The notes under the pieces are model-generated. The model was not told where the DNA came from. It ran no database searches and saw nothing but the letters and a program-made list of their open reading frames with translations. From Microcella daejeonensis (lineage in GTDB: Bacteria > Actinomycetota > Actinomycetes > Actinomycetales > Microbacteriaceae), in the NCBI RefSeq assembly GCF_026625045.1, contig NZ_CP113089.1:1426001-1490000 (forward strand): a stretch of DNA of 64,000 nt, read 5' to 3'. The position numbers and the translations under genes are program-made. Positions within the stretch are counted from its first letter, which is position 1; each line of letters starts with the position of its first letter. Below, piece by piece: positions 27,812 to 36,742 of this stretch.

Positions 27812-29572
27812 TCAGCGCCGCCCGGTCGCGAGCCGCAGGCGCACCGGCTGGCCGGGCCGCAGCTGCGCGAGCAGGTCGAGAGCGGCATCCGTCAGCACGG
27901 CGATGACGGGGTAGCCGCCGGTGACGGGCGCGTCGGGGCCGAGCACGGTCGGCGCGCCATCGGGCGAGACCTGGATGCTCCCGGGCAGCATCCCCTCGCT
28001 GGGCAGCTCGCGCCCGACCGCCGCGGGGTCGCGCGCGAGCGCCGGGCCGTCGAGCCGCAGGCCCGTGCGGTCGCTGCGTGCCGAGACCGTCCACTCCGCG
28101 TCGAGCAGCGTCGACCAGGCGGCCTCCTCGAACCAGTCGCGGCGCGGACCGGGCCGCACCGCGAGGTCGACCGCCCCGTCGGTCGGCGGGTCGATGGGCA
28201 CGAGGTCGACGCTCGGCACGGGCCCGGTCGGCTCGGGGCCGAGCGGCACCCGCTGCCCGGCCTCGAGGGGCCGCGGCCCGAGCTCGGCGAGGGAGTCGCG
28301 CGACCGCGAGCCGAGGGTGGCGGGCGCGTCGACGCCGCCGCGCACGGCGACGACGGCGCGCAGGCCGTGCTCGAGCGGGCCGAGGCGCAGCTCGGCGCCG
28401 TCGCGATCGGCGCGCACGGCCGCGTGCGGGGCGACGGGCCGGCCGTCGAGCGACACCGGCCCCGTGCCGCCGGTCACCGCGATCCAGGCGCCCTCCGGCA
28501 GAGCGAGCACCAGACCGCCGAGCAGCACTTCGAGGGTCGCCGCCTGCTCGGGGTTGCCGACGAGGCGGTTGGCGAGCCGATGGGCGGCGCGGTCCATGGC
28601 GCCGGCCGCTCCGACGCCGAGGGCGGCGAGGCCGGGGCGCCCGAGGTCCTGCACGAGCGTGCGCGGGCCGGGGTCGAGCACGTGCAGGCTGCGGGCCGGG
28701 GCGGCTTCGAGCCGGGCATCCCGCCCCTCGGGCCCAGTGCGCGTCGGCGCCCCGCCCTGGTCGCGGTTCAGGACGCCCGGCGACTCCGCGGTCGGCGGCG
28801 GCGTGCCGAGGCCCGCGGCGGGCGCATCCGGCGCGGATCCCGGAACCGCGATCGCGGCAGCGGGGGGAGGGGGGAGGGCGCTCGCGACCCGGTCCGCGTC
28901 GCCGGTCGACGCCGGGACGAAGCGCACGCGGTCGCCGGGCGCGATGAGCGCCGGGTGCGCGCGGCCCGCGTCCCAGAGCACGACGTCGGTGCGACCGATG
29001 AGCTGCCAGCCGCCGGGCGAGCTGCGCGGGTAGATGCCGCAGTACTCGGCGGCGAGGGCGACGGCCCCCGCGGGAACCCGTGAGCGCGAGGTGGCGCGGC
29101 GGGGGAGGGCGGGCAGCGGCGGAGCGGCATCCGGGTCGTCGAGAATGGCGGCGGGCACGAGGTACGGGAACCCGGGCGCGAAGCCCGAGAACGCGCACAC
29201 CCACTCGACGGCGGTGTGCCGCTCCGCGACCTCGGCGACCGTGCAGCCCCAGGCCTCGGCGACGACCGCGAGATCCTCGCCGTCGTAGTGCACGGCGATG
29301 GGGATGCTGCGCCCCTGCTGGAGGTCGGCGGCGCCCGCAGCGCCGAGGCCCGCGCCTCCCTCGGCGTCCGCGGTCGAGCGCAACCAGTGCTCCGCGTGCC
29401 CGAGGCCGAGCACCGCCGGATCGATCCGCACGAGCACGGTGCGCGCCGCCGGCACGAGCTCGAGCACGCCCGGCGGCCGATCCATGCCCCACGCGGCATG
29501 AGCGCCGAGCGCCTCGGCGAGGGAGTCGAACTCGGCGAGCAGAGCGCGGTCGCCGGCGGGCAGCAGGCGCAT
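27812..29572 (-). CDS. 5-oxoprolinase subunits B and C fused (PxpBC)
   Basis: A 586-residue fusion of the two ATP-dependent 5-oxoprolinase subunits that act with PxpA to open 5-oxoproline to glutamate. The N-terminal part (about 1-215) is PxpB/KipI-like: MRLLPAGDRALLAEF, SIPIAVHYDGEDL, FSGFAPGFPYL, and PSSPGGWQLIGRT near the cyclophilin-like end. A Pro/Ala-rich linker (about 220-300) leads to PxpC/KipA (about 300-586): LDPGPRTLVQDLGRPG, GAMDRAAHRLANRLVGN and VAVRGGVDAPATLGSRSRD. Stop and start of pxpA and this gene overlap by 1 nt (TGATG). Bacilli encode the two halves separately. Confidence 0.9.
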   Translation of the reverse strand: MRLLPAGDRALLAEFDSLAEALGAHAAWGMDRPPGVLELVPAARTVLVRIDPAVLGLGHAEHWLRSTADAEGGAGLGAAGAADLQQGRSIPIAVHYDGEDLAVVAEAWGCTVAEVAERHTAVEWVCAFSGFAPGFPYLVPAAILDDPDAAPPLPALPRRATSRSRVPAGAVALAAEYCGIYPRSSPGGWQLIGRTDVVLWDAGRAHPALIAPGDRVRFVPASTGDADRVASALPPPPAAAIAVPGSAPDAPAAGLGTPPPTAESPGVLNRDQGGAPTRTGPEGRDARLEAAPARSLHVLDPGPRTLVQDLGRPGLAALGVGAAGAMDRAAHRLANRLVGNPEQAATLEVLLGGLVLALPEGAWIAVTGGTGPVSLDGRPVAPHAAVRADRDGAELRLGPLEHGLRAVVAVRGGVDAPATLGSRSRDSLAELGPRPLEAGQRVPLGPEPTGPVPSVDLVPIDPPTDGAVDLAVRPGPRRDWFEEAAWSTLLDAEWTVSARSDRTGLRLDGPALARDPAAVGRELPSEGMLPGSIQVSPDGAPTVLGPDAPVTGGYPVIAVLTDAALDLLAQLRPGQPVRLRLATGRR

Positions 29573-30324
29573 CAGACGAGCGGCTCGAGCGCGACGTCGG
29601 CGTCGCGCAGCGCGGAGCGCACGGCGCGGGCGATGGCGACGGCGCCGGGGGTGTCGCCGTGCACGCAGAGCGAGCGGACGCGCAGGGGGAGCAGCTCGCC
29701 CTCGATCGTCTCGACGACGCCCTCGCGGGCGAGGCGCACGGCGCGCGGGGCGATGAGCCCGGGGTCGTGCAGCACCGCTCCGGCCTCGGATCTCGGCACG
29801 AGCGAGCCGTCGCCGCGGTAGGCCCGGTCGGCGAAGCCCTCGGCGAGGAACGGGATGCCCGCGGCCGCGGCCGCGCGCTCGGCGGCGGTGCCGGGCATCC
29901 CCATGAGCGGGACGCCCGCCCAGGCGGCGACCTCGGCGACCACGGCGGCGCGATGCTCGTCGTGCACGATGCGGTTGTAGAGCGATCCGTGGGGCTTGAG
30001 GTACCGCACGCGACCGCCGGCCGCTTCGGCGGCCTGCCGCAGGGTCGAGACCTGCGCGCGCAGCTGGCCGGCGAGCACGACGGGCTCGACCTCGAGATCG
30101 CGGCGGCCGAAGCCCGCGCGGTCGTCGTAGGAGGGGTGCGCGCCGATCGCGACGCCGTGCGCGACCGCCGCGGCGCAGGCCGCCGCCATGGTCGCGGGGT
30201 CGCCGCCGTGCGCCCCGCAGGCGAGGTTCGCGCTCGTGACGAGCGGCATCATCGCGGCGTCATCGCCGACGATCGCCGCGCCGTACGACTCGCCGAGGTC
30301 GCTGTTGAGGTCGATCGTCGGCAT
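29572..30324 (-). CDS. pxpA: 5-oxoprolinase subunit A
   Basis: LamB/YcsF family protein of 250 residues. Family motifs DLNSDLGESYG, SANLACGAHGGDP, GAHPSYDDRAGFGRR, YLKPHGSLYN and SLCVHGDTPGA are complete. Together with PxpBC it recycles 5-oxoproline arising from glutamine or pyroglutamyl peptides. ATG 30324 has no ribosome site, but TAGGCT (30331-30336) ends 6 nt upstream, so the message is probably leaderless. The gene is divergent from the SOS-controlled radical SAM gene, with only 61 bp between the starts. Confidence 0.95.
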   Translation of the reverse strand: MPTIDLNSDLGESYGAAIVGDDAAMMPLVTSANLACGAHGGDPATMAAACAAAVAHGVAIGAHPSYDDRAGFGRRDLEVEPVVLAGQLRAQVSTLRQAAEAAGGRVRYLKPHGSLYNRIVHDEHRAAVVAEVAAWAGVPLMGMPGTAAERAAAAAGIPFLAEGFADRAYRGDGSLVPRSEAGAVLHDPGLIAPRAVRLAREGVVETIEGELLPLRVRSLCVHGDTPGAVAIARAVRSALRDADVALEPLV

Positions 30325-30349
30325 ACGGCGAGCCTAAGCGCCGCCGCCC

Positions 30350-30378
30350 TTGACAGACATTCGAACGTGTGTTCGAAT
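30350..30378 (+). promoter_or_regulatory. SOS-box promoter (LexA operator)
   Basis: TCGAACGTGTGTTCGA (30361-30376) is a perfect match to the actinobacterial LexA box (TCGAAC-N4-GTTCGA), extended to a 20-bp near-palindrome by AT on both sides. A perfect -35 TTGACA lies at 30350-30355 and the operator fills the spacer and the -10 (TCGAAT, 30373-30378, spacing 17). Transcription would begin at or next to the ATG at 30386. Confidence 0.9.
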
Positions 30379-30385
30379 CATCGCC

Positions 30386-31549
30386 ATGCGGTGGAGCGGG
30401 CAGTCGGTGGGGGCGCAGCAGGCGGATGCCCTGCCCGAGCTCGTCGACACCGCTGCGCTCGCCCGCCGCTCGGCCCTCGAGCGCAGCGGTCTCGTGCGCA
30501 CCGTGCGGCCGCCCGAGTTCGCCGGCATGACCTTCCACGAGGTGCTCGCGAAATCGGCGCTCAACCGCGTGCCCGGCGGCGGCGGGTCGCTGCCCTTCGG
30601 CCACACCGTCAATCCGTACCGCGGCTGCACCCACGCCTGCGTCTACTGCTTCGCGCGCCCGACCCACGCCTACCTCGACCTCGACACCGGCGAGGGCTTC
30701 GATCGCGAGATCGTCGTGAAGGTCAACGTCGCCGAGGTGCTCGCGCGCGAGCTGCGGCGGCCGAGCTGGGGCCGTGATCCGGTGGCGCTCGGCACCAACA
30801 CCGATCCGTACCAGCGGGCCGAGGGGCGCTACGGGCTCATGCCCGGCATCATCACGGCCCTCACCGAGAGCGGCACCCCGTTCAGCATCCTCACCAAGGG
30901 CACCCTGCTGCGCCGCGACCTGCCGATGCTCGCCCGGGCGCGCGAGCACGTGCCCGTCGAGCTCAGCATGTCGATCGCCGTCTACGACGACGCCCTGCAG
31001 CAGTCGCTCGAGCCCGGCACCCCCTCGACGGATGCCCGGCTCGCGACCATCACCGCCGCCGTCTCCGCGGGCTTCGCCCCGAGCGTGCTGCTCATGCCCG
31101 TGCTGCCCGATCTCACCGACACCCGGGCTCACCTCGACACCGCGTTCGCGCGCATCCGCGCCGCCGGAGCGCGATCCGTCATGGCCTCGGCGCTGCACCT
31201 GAAGCCGGGGGTGCGCGAGTGGTTCTTCGCCTGGCTCGAGCGGGAGCATCCCGCCCTCGTGCCCCGCTACCGCGAGCTCTACGCCGGCGGCGCGCACCCG
31301 CCGGCCGGCTACCGCTCCTGGCTCGCCGAGCGGGTTCGGGATGCCCGGCGCCGCCACGCACTCGGCAGCAGGCCGCTCGACCCCGCCACCGGCACCGTCG
31401 CGGCGCCGGCCCCGCTGCGCACCCGCGCCCTCGCCGCTCGTGGCGCGCCGACCGCGGGAGCGTCATCCGCGGAAGCCGCCGCCGCCTCACCGCCCCGCGC
31501 CGCGCCCCGGGCGTCCCCGCCCGCCGCCGCGCCCGGGATGCTCTTCTGA
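30386..31549 (+). CDS. Radical SAM protein, Rv2578c-like, SOS-regulated
   Basis: A 387-residue radical SAM enzyme. The cluster motif CTHACVYC (Cys 81, 85, 88) binds a 4Fe-4S cluster with SAM; ALGTNTDPYQRAEGRYGLMPG and ILTKGTLLRRD follow as in the Rv2578c/spore-photoproduct-lyase-like group. The reaction is unknown. After about residue 315 comes a low-complexity Ala/Pro/Arg tail that ends in PGMLF, which could be a C-terminal sliding-clamp contact (family consensus QL-S/D-LF; only the LF is matched). ATG 30386 is 7 nt from the -10, so it is leaderless. Control by LexA points to a DNA-damage role; that is inference from the operator. Confidence 0.85.
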   Translation: MRWSGQSVGAQQADALPELVDTAALARRSALERSGLVRTVRPPEFAGMTFHEVLAKSALNRVPGGGGSLPFGHTVNPYRGCTHACVYCFARPTHAYLDLDTGEGFDREIVVKVNVAEVLARELRRPSWGRDPVALGTNTDPYQRAEGRYGLMPGIITALTESGTPFSILTKGTLLRRDLPMLARAREHVPVELSMSIAVYDDALQQSLEPGTPSTDARLATITAAVSAGFAPSVLLMPVLPDLTDTRAHLDTAFARIRAAGARSVMASALHLKPGVREWFFAWLEREHPALVPRYRELYAGGAHPPAGYRSWLAERVRDARRRHALGSRPLDPATGTVAAPAPLRTRALAARGAPTAGASSAEAAAASPPRAAPRASPPAAAPGMLF

Positions 31550-31624
31550 GCCGCGACCGCCCGGGCGATGCGAGCGCGGCCCGCCGCCGCCCCGGCTCGG
31601 CCGGTTCGCAATAGAGTCGTGGGC

Positions 31625-32287
31625 ATGGAGACGAGGGTGCCCGCCACGGGATCGGTCAGGCTCGCCATCCTCGACGATCACGAGCTGCTGCTCGACAGCC
31701 TCAGCACCTGGATCTCGCAGAACGCGCCCGATTTCGACCTGGTGCTCACCGCGCCGACGTGGTTCGAGCTCGTTCAGAGCGACCAGTTCCCGACCGACCT
31801 CGTGCTGCTCGACTTCCAGCTGCAGGAGCCCGTGTCGATCGAGGCCCGCGTGCGCACCTGCCGCGCGGCGGGGGCGAAGGTCATCGTGCTGACGAGCCTC
31901 GACACCGAGGAGGCCCGCGAGCGCGCCCTCGAGGCGGGCGCTGCGGCCTTCCTCTCCAAGGCGCTGCCCCTTGCCGACGTCATGGACGCCGCGCGCCAGG
32001 TGATGGGCATGCAGGCGAGCGGCGAGCCCGTGCGCGAGTGGCGCCCGCTGCCGAGCGGCGCCCGCCGCCCGCCGCGCCCGAAGCTCTCGGTGAGCGAGCG
32101 CGAGGCGCTGAGCCTCTACGTCGCGGGCAGGTCGACGGCGCAGGTCGCGAGCGAGATGCACGTGCAGTACGAGACGGCGAAGACCTACCTGCGACGGGTG
32201 CGCGAGAAGTACGCGAAGACGGGGCGCCCCGCGAGCACGAAGACCGATCTGATCAGACGAGCAGCCGAGGACGGGTACCTGCAGTAA
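31625..32287 (+). CDS. Response regulator, NarL/LuxR family, orphan
   Basis: A 220-residue regulator: receiver domain (about 10-125) with acidic pair in ILDDHE, phospho-acceptor Asp63 in LVLLDFQL, Thr90 and Lys112 (FLSKALP), then a LuxR-type HTH (about 155-215) LSVSEREALSLYVAGRSTAQVA. It should act as a phosphorylation-dependent DNA-binding protein. No histidine kinase is adjacent. ATG 31625 is 7 nt after TAGAGT (31612-31617), a leaderless layout. Its TAA overlaps the thymidine kinase ATG by one base, so the two are cotranslated. Confidence 0.87.
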   Translation: METRVPATGSVRLAILDDHELLLDSLSTWISQNAPDFDLVLTAPTWFELVQSDQFPTDLVLLDFQLQEPVSIEARVRTCRAAGAKVIVLTSLDTEEARERALEAGAAAFLSKALPLADVMDAARQVMGMQASGEPVREWRPLPSGARRPPRPKLSVSEREALSLYVAGRSTAQVASEMHVQYETAKTYLRRVREKYAKTGRPASTKTDLIRRAAEDGYLQ

Positions 32288-32955
32288 TGGCGAAACTGTA
32301 CTTCCGCTACGGAGCGATGAACAGCGGCAAGAGCACCGCTCTGCTGCAGGCCGCGTACAACTACGAGGAGCGCGGGCAGAAGGTGCTGCTCGCGAAACCG
32401 CTCATCGACACCAAGGGCGAGCAGCTCATCGTCTCGCGCCTCGGCGTGACCCGCGCGGTCGACTTCACGGTCGGCGCGAACGACGACGTCTACGCGGTGT
32501 TCCAGCGCGAGCGCGAGGCCGTGATTCGGGCCGACGGCGCCGACGTCGCCTGCCTGCTCGTCGACGAGGCCCAGTTCTTCAGCCCTCAGCAGATCGACGA
32601 TCTGCTGCGCATCGCCATCCGCGAGGGCATCCCGGTTCTCGCCTACGGCATCCGCACCGACTTCCAGACGGCCGCGTTCCCCGGCAGCCGCCGCCTGCTC
32701 GAGATCGCGCACTCGCTGGAGGAGCTCAAGACGATCTGCCGCTGCGGCCGCAAGGCCGTCTTCAACGCGCGCACCATCGACGGGAAGTTCGTCTTCGACG
32801 GCGATCAGGTCGCCATCGACGGCGTCGACGTCACCTACGAGGCGCTGTGCGGGCTCTGCTACCTCGACGAGTCGGGCGACTCGCTCGCCTCCGGCTGGAA
32901 GGCCCCGGTCGCCCTCGGCATCGAACCGATGGGCCCCGACGCCGACTTCGCCTGA
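32287..32955 (+). CDS. tdk: Thymidine kinase
   Basis: Type II thymidine kinase (222 residues) phosphorylating thymidine to dTMP in salvage. P-loop YGAMNSGKST (residues 8-17), catalytic VDEAQFF (Glu94), and zinc-binding Cys151, Cys153, Cys188 and Cys191. It is coupled to the response regulator upstream by a TAATG overlap, an unexpected pairing, since no nucleotide-related sensor is in view. Thymidylate kinase, the next step to dTTP, is encoded 14 kb downstream. Confidence 0.95.
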   Translation: MAKLYFRYGAMNSGKSTALLQAAYNYEERGQKVLLAKPLIDTKGEQLIVSRLGVTRAVDFTVGANDDVYAVFQREREAVIRADGADVACLLVDEAQFFSPQQIDDLLRIAIREGIPVLAYGIRTDFQTAAFPGSRRLLEIAHSLEELKTICRCGRKAVFNARTIDGKFVFDGDQVAIDGVDVTYEALCGLCYLDESGDSLASGWKAPVALGIEPMGPDADFA

Positions 32956-33001
32956 CGGGTGAGCCGGGCGGGCGCTCCCGCCCTGAGCCCCCCCGCTCAA
33001 C

Positions 33002-33042
33002 GAGAAGGGCCCGGAACCGCGATGCGGTTCCGGGCCCTTCTC
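33002..33042 (+). terminator. Hairpin terminator after tdk
   Basis: A perfect 19-bp stem, 33002-33020 with 33024-33042, loop GAT, 46 nt after the tdk stop and 27 nt before the 3' end of the convergent tRNA gene. Confidence 0.88.
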
Positions 33043-33069
33043 ATGCGGTGCTTCCGCACTGCCGTGCTG

Positions 33070-33143
33070 TCGGGGTAACAGGATTTGAACCTGCGGCCTC
33101 GTCGTCCCGAACGACGCGCGCTACCAAGCTGCGCCATACCCCG
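33070..33143 (-). tRNA. tRNA-Pro (anticodon CGG)
   Basis: On the minus strand a full cloverleaf forms: acceptor CGGGGTA/TACCCCG, D-arm GCGC..GCGC with AGCTTGGTA, anticodon stem CGTCG/CGACG with loop TTCGGGA giving anticodon CGG, and T-arm GCAGG-TTCAAAT-CCTGT. The discriminator base is A; CCA is not encoded. Confidence 0.95.
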
Positions 33144-33167
33144 GTGCGCCGCTTTCGCGGCAACCCG

Positions 33168-34118
33168 TCAAGAATAGCCGATGTCGTCGGGCACCAGTGT
33201 CACGAGCACCGCTTCGGGCGGGCAGGCGAAGCGGATGGGGGCGTAGATCGAGTGCCCGAGCCCCGCCGAGACGTTCAGGTACGAGGCGTGGTGGGCGTGC
33301 TGCCAGAGGCTGAGACCGCGGGCCTGGCGACGCGGGATGTCGCAGTTGGTCACGATCGCTCCGAAGCCCGGCAGGGCGACCTGGCCGCCGTGCGTGTGGC
33401 CGGCGAAGATGATGTCGGCGGCCTGATTCGTCAGGGCGTCGAGAACGCGGCGGTACGGGGCGTGGGTCACCCCGATGACGACGGCGGGGTCGTCGGTGTC
33501 GTCCTCGTCGAGCTCGCGCAGGGCATCCATCAGCCCCGGCAGGGCGTCGAGGCGGTCCCAGCCGCGGTGGGCGTCGTTCGTGCCCATGAACTCCACGATC
33601 GAGCCGTTGATCGTCAGCTGCGCGACGTCGTTGTTGAGCGAGTGCCAGCCGTAGCGCTCGGTGAAGAGGCGCTCCATCGCGTCGACGTCGAGAGGGATGG
33701 CGCGCTCGCCCGAACCGCCCTTCGAGGGTCCGGTGAGGTAGAGGAGGGGGTTCTTGGCCTGCGGCTCGACGTAGTCGTTCGACCCGTTGACGAATACGCC
33801 CGGCACGCCGTCGAAGGGCGCGAAGGCCTCCGCGAGGGCGGGCAGGGCATCCCGATGGCCCATGTTGTCGCCGGTGTTGACGATGAGGTCGGGCTCGAGG
33901 GCGGCGAGACCGCGCACCCAGTCGATGCGGTGCTGCTGCCAGGGCGCCAGGTGGAGGTCGCTGATGTGCAGCACCCGGACGGGGTCGGCACCCGGCGAGA
34001 GCACCGGCACCGTCTCGCGCCGCACCCCGTAGGCGCGGGGCTCGACGAGGGTGGCGTAGAGGCTCGCGGTCGCGACGAGCCCGAGGCCCGTCGCGACCGC
34101 GATGCCGGCTCTACTCAT
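33168..34118 (-). CDS. Membrane-anchored metallophosphoesterase (Rv3683-like)
   Basis: A 316-residue protein with an N-terminal hydrophobic anchor (about 6-25) and a calcineurin-like phosphoesterase domain: HISDLHLAPWQ, NTGDNMGH, NGSNDY (in place of GNHD, as in this subfamily), GVTHAPY and AGHTHGGQ. The dimetal centre should be intact. Substrate unknown. ATG 34118 overlaps the stop of the penicillin-binding protein gene by one base; GTG 34121 is a possible start one codon earlier. In M. tuberculosis the homologous pair is ponA2-Rv3683, so a role linked to the cell envelope is plausible but unproven. Confidence 0.87.
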   Translation of the reverse strand: MSRAGIAVATGLGLVATASLYATLVEPRAYGVRRETVPVLSPGADPVRVLHISDLHLAPWQQHRIDWVRGLAALEPDLIVNTGDNMGHRDALPALAEAFAPFDGVPGVFVNGSNDYVEPQAKNPLLYLTGPSKGGSGERAIPLDVDAMERLFTERYGWHSLNNDVAQLTINGSIVEFMGTNDAHRGWDRLDALPGLMDALRELDEDDTDDPAVVIGVTHAPYRRVLDALTNQAADIIFAGHTHGGQVALPGFGAIVTNCDIPRRQARGLSLWQHAHHASYLNVSAGLGHSIYAPIRFACPPEAVLVTLVPDDIGYS

Positions 34119-36691
34119 CACTCATCGTCGCCGCCACCGCCGTTACCGGGGGGCGCCCCGCCTCCGCAGGCGACCTGCGAGACGACGATCGTGATGGCGG
34201 TGCTCCGGTTCGTCGCGGTGCCGGGTGCGGGATTCTGCGCGACGACGCGGCCGGCACTCGCAGGGTTCGCACCGGCGGCGAGCGGCTCGCAGGTGGTCGT
34301 GACGTTGATGAACCCCGCTCCGTTGAGCGCGGTCCTCGCTTGATTCTCATCGAACCCGGGCGTCACGACGTCGGGGACGATCGCGCTTTGCGCGTTGCTG
34401 GGGCGCAGTACGACGGTCTGACCGCGCGAGAGAGTCGATCCGGCGCCCGGCTCGGTCTGTGCGATGAGGCCCTCGGCCAGATCGGAGTCGACTGGTTCGC
34501 CCACCTGCACCGCGAAGCCGAGCGCCTCGAGAGCCGAAGTGGCCGCGGCGACCTCCTGGCCGACCACGTTCGGCAAGGTCACGCCGGCGCCCCGCTGCAG
34601 GCGCTCCGTGGCGTCGGGAAGAGCGTTTCCGCCGTACTGGGCGTTGACGCCGCCCTGCAGCGTGCGCCAGATCTCGTGGCGCATGTTGCCTCCGAGCCCG
34701 TAGCGGCGCACATCGATGCGCTCGATGATGTTGCCGACCCAGACGGCAGTCGAGGCCGCGGTGCTGCCGCCGACCATCCAGGTGTGCTCGGTGAGGTCGG
34801 TGGTTCCCGTCTTGCCGAACATCGGGATCCCGTCGCGCGGGTTGGCGCGCACGCCCGTACCGTTCGTCAGCACCCCCTCGAGCGCGAAGGTGGTCGCGGC
34901 CGCGATCTCCTGCGGGATGCCCTGACGGCAGTCCTGCGCCTGACCGGGCAGCTCCTGCCCGTCGCGGTCGACGATGCGCTCCACGGCGTAGGGCTCGCAG
35001 TAGAGCCCGCCCGCCCCGAGCGCGGCGGAGGCCGCCGCCATCGTCATGGGCGCCTGCTCGTTCGAGCCGAGGATGGCGCCCGGGGTCACCTGCAGCTCGG
35101 CGCCGTCGGCGCGGTGCACGCCGAGGGCGACGGCCGAGTCGCGGATGGCGCACTGGTCCATCTGCTGCGCCATGGCGACGTAGGCCGTGTTGATGGACTG
35201 CACCGTCGCATTGAGCACCGTCGAGCGCGCGGGCGTCGGGCCGGCGTTCGCCGGGTTGAACGGCGCGCCACCGAACTCGGCGCAGGAGCTCGGGAACGAT
35301 GCCTGCGGGAACGGCCGGCGGCTGGAGTTCACGACCTCGTTGAGGCCGCGACCCTCCTGCAGCCACTGCACGAGGGCGAAGATCTTGTACGTCGAGCCGG
35401 TCGGGAACCCGGTCGAGCCGCCGTACTGCTGATCGGTCGAGAAGTTGACAGTCGTCTGATTGATGTCGGCGGCATCGAGCCCGTACCGCTTGTTCTGCGC
35501 CATGACGAGGATGCGCCCGGTGCCGCTCTGCACGGTCACCGCGGAGGAACCCAGGGCGAGTTGCGTGACGTCGCTCGGCGTGATCTCCCACACGCGGTCC
35601 TGAGCGGGCTGCTGCAGCGACATGTTGAGCGTCGTGTAGATCTCGTAGCCGCCCGTGCGCCAGTTGGCCTGGCGCTCCTCGGGCGTCGCGCCGAGGGACT
35701 CGAGCTCGGGCACGAGGCGCACGACGTAGTCGCAGAAGAACTTGGCGTAGTCGTTGCCGGCAATGCAGCCGGCGCGCGGCGCCGAGGGCTTCACGAAGTT
35801 CTCGTCGACGGGGATCGCGACGGCCTCGTCGTACTCCGCCTGGGTGATGAAGCCCTCGCTGAGCATGAAGCCGAGGATGACGTCGCGCCGCTCCTGGTTG
35901 GCGGCGAAGTTCTCCGGCGAGCCGAGCGAGCGGGCGCCGGGCTGCTGCACGATCGCGACGAGGCTCGCGGCCTGGGCCGGCGTCGCGTCGATCGCGTTGA
36001 TGCTGAAGTACTGCTGCGCGGCGGCCTGGATGCCGTAGGTGTTGCCGCCGAAGCCGGCGATGTTGAGGTACCCGACGAGGATCTCGTCCTTCGTGTACTC
36101 CTTCTCGAGGCTGATGGCGAGCTTCGCCTCGTTGAGCTTGCGCTCCAGGGTGCTCAGCTGGCAGTCGTCGATCCCGGCGCGCTCCGCCTCGATGTCGCCG
36201 CCGGAGTCGACGATCGCCTCCTGGATGCAGACGTTCTTGATGTACTGCTGCGTCAGGGTCGAGGCGCCCTGCAGGCTGTCGCTCGTCGCGTTGTTGACGG
36301 CCGCGCGGATGATGCCCTGCGCATCCACCCCGTTGTGCTCGTAGAAGCGGCGGTCCTCGCCGGCGATCGTGGCGCCGATGATGTAGGGCGAGATCTCCTC
36401 CATCGACACCTCCTCGCGGTTCTGGTCGTAGACCTCGGCGATGGGGGTGAAGCCCGCGGCCGGATCGGCCGTGTTCTGGGCGAAGATCGTGTTGCGCTGC
36501 GAGAGCTCGTTGATGCGCACGTAGCTCGGCAGCGATTCGAAGATGCCGATCGTGTTGCTGGCGGCCATGCTCGTGACGGCGATGGCGGGGGTGACCATGA
36601 CGGTCACGAGGAGCCCGGCGAGGGCGCTGAGCACCACCAGCCCGGTGAACGCTCCTGCGGCGCTGGAGGCCGTCTTCTTCTGGGCAGACAT
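34118..36691 (-). CDS. Class A penicillin-binding protein with two PASTA domains
   Basis: Bifunctional peptidoglycan synthase (857 residues), PonA2-like. One membrane anchor (about 14-38), glycosyltransferase family 51 domain with catalytic Glu112 in GEDRRFYEHNG and QGASTLTQQY (about 141-150), then a transpeptidase domain with Ser433-Lys436 (TGSTYK), Ser499-Ile-Asn501 and Lys627-Thr-Gly. Two PASTA domains occupy about 704-770 and 773-845, ending in a Gly-rich tail. PASTA domains in PonA2 homologues bind the envelope. TACCCT (36699-36704) is 7 nt before ATG 36691, a leaderless promoter. Confidence 0.95.
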   Translation of the reverse strand: MSAQKKTASSAAGAFTGLVVLSALAGLLVTVMVTPAIAVTSMAASNTIGIFESLPSYVRINELSQRNTIFAQNTADPAAGFTPIAEVYDQNREEVSMEEISPYIIGATIAGEDRRFYEHNGVDAQGIIRAAVNNATSDSLQGASTLTQQYIKNVCIQEAIVDSGGDIEAERAGIDDCQLSTLERKLNEAKLAISLEKEYTKDEILVGYLNIAGFGGNTYGIQAAAQQYFSINAIDATPAQAASLVAIVQQPGARSLGSPENFAANQERRDVILGFMLSEGFITQAEYDEAVAIPVDENFVKPSAPRAGCIAGNDYAKFFCDYVVRLVPELESLGATPEERQANWRTGGYEIYTTLNMSLQQPAQDRVWEITPSDVTQLALGSSAVTVQSGTGRILVMAQNKRYGLDAADINQTTVNFSTDQQYGGSTGFPTGSTYKIFALVQWLQEGRGLNEVVNSSRRPFPQASFPSSCAEFGGAPFNPANAGPTPARSTVLNATVQSINTAYVAMAQQMDQCAIRDSAVALGVHRADGAELQVTPGAILGSNEQAPMTMAAASAALGAGGLYCEPYAVERIVDRDGQELPGQAQDCRQGIPQEIAAATTFALEGVLTNGTGVRANPRDGIPMFGKTGTTDLTEHTWMVGGSTAASTAVWVGNIIERIDVRRYGLGGNMRHEIWRTLQGGVNAQYGGNALPDATERLQRGAGVTLPNVVGQEVAAATSALEALGFAVQVGEPVDSDLAEGLIAQTEPGAGSTLSRGQTVVLRPSNAQSAIVPDVVTPGFDENQARTALNGAGFINVTTTCEPLAAGANPASAGRVVAQNPAPGTATNRSTAITIVVSQVACGGGAPPGNGGGGDDE

Positions 36692-36742
36692 AGGATCAAG
36701 GGTACGCGAGTTCGATGACGATCACTCTGAACGGAGCCTTTC

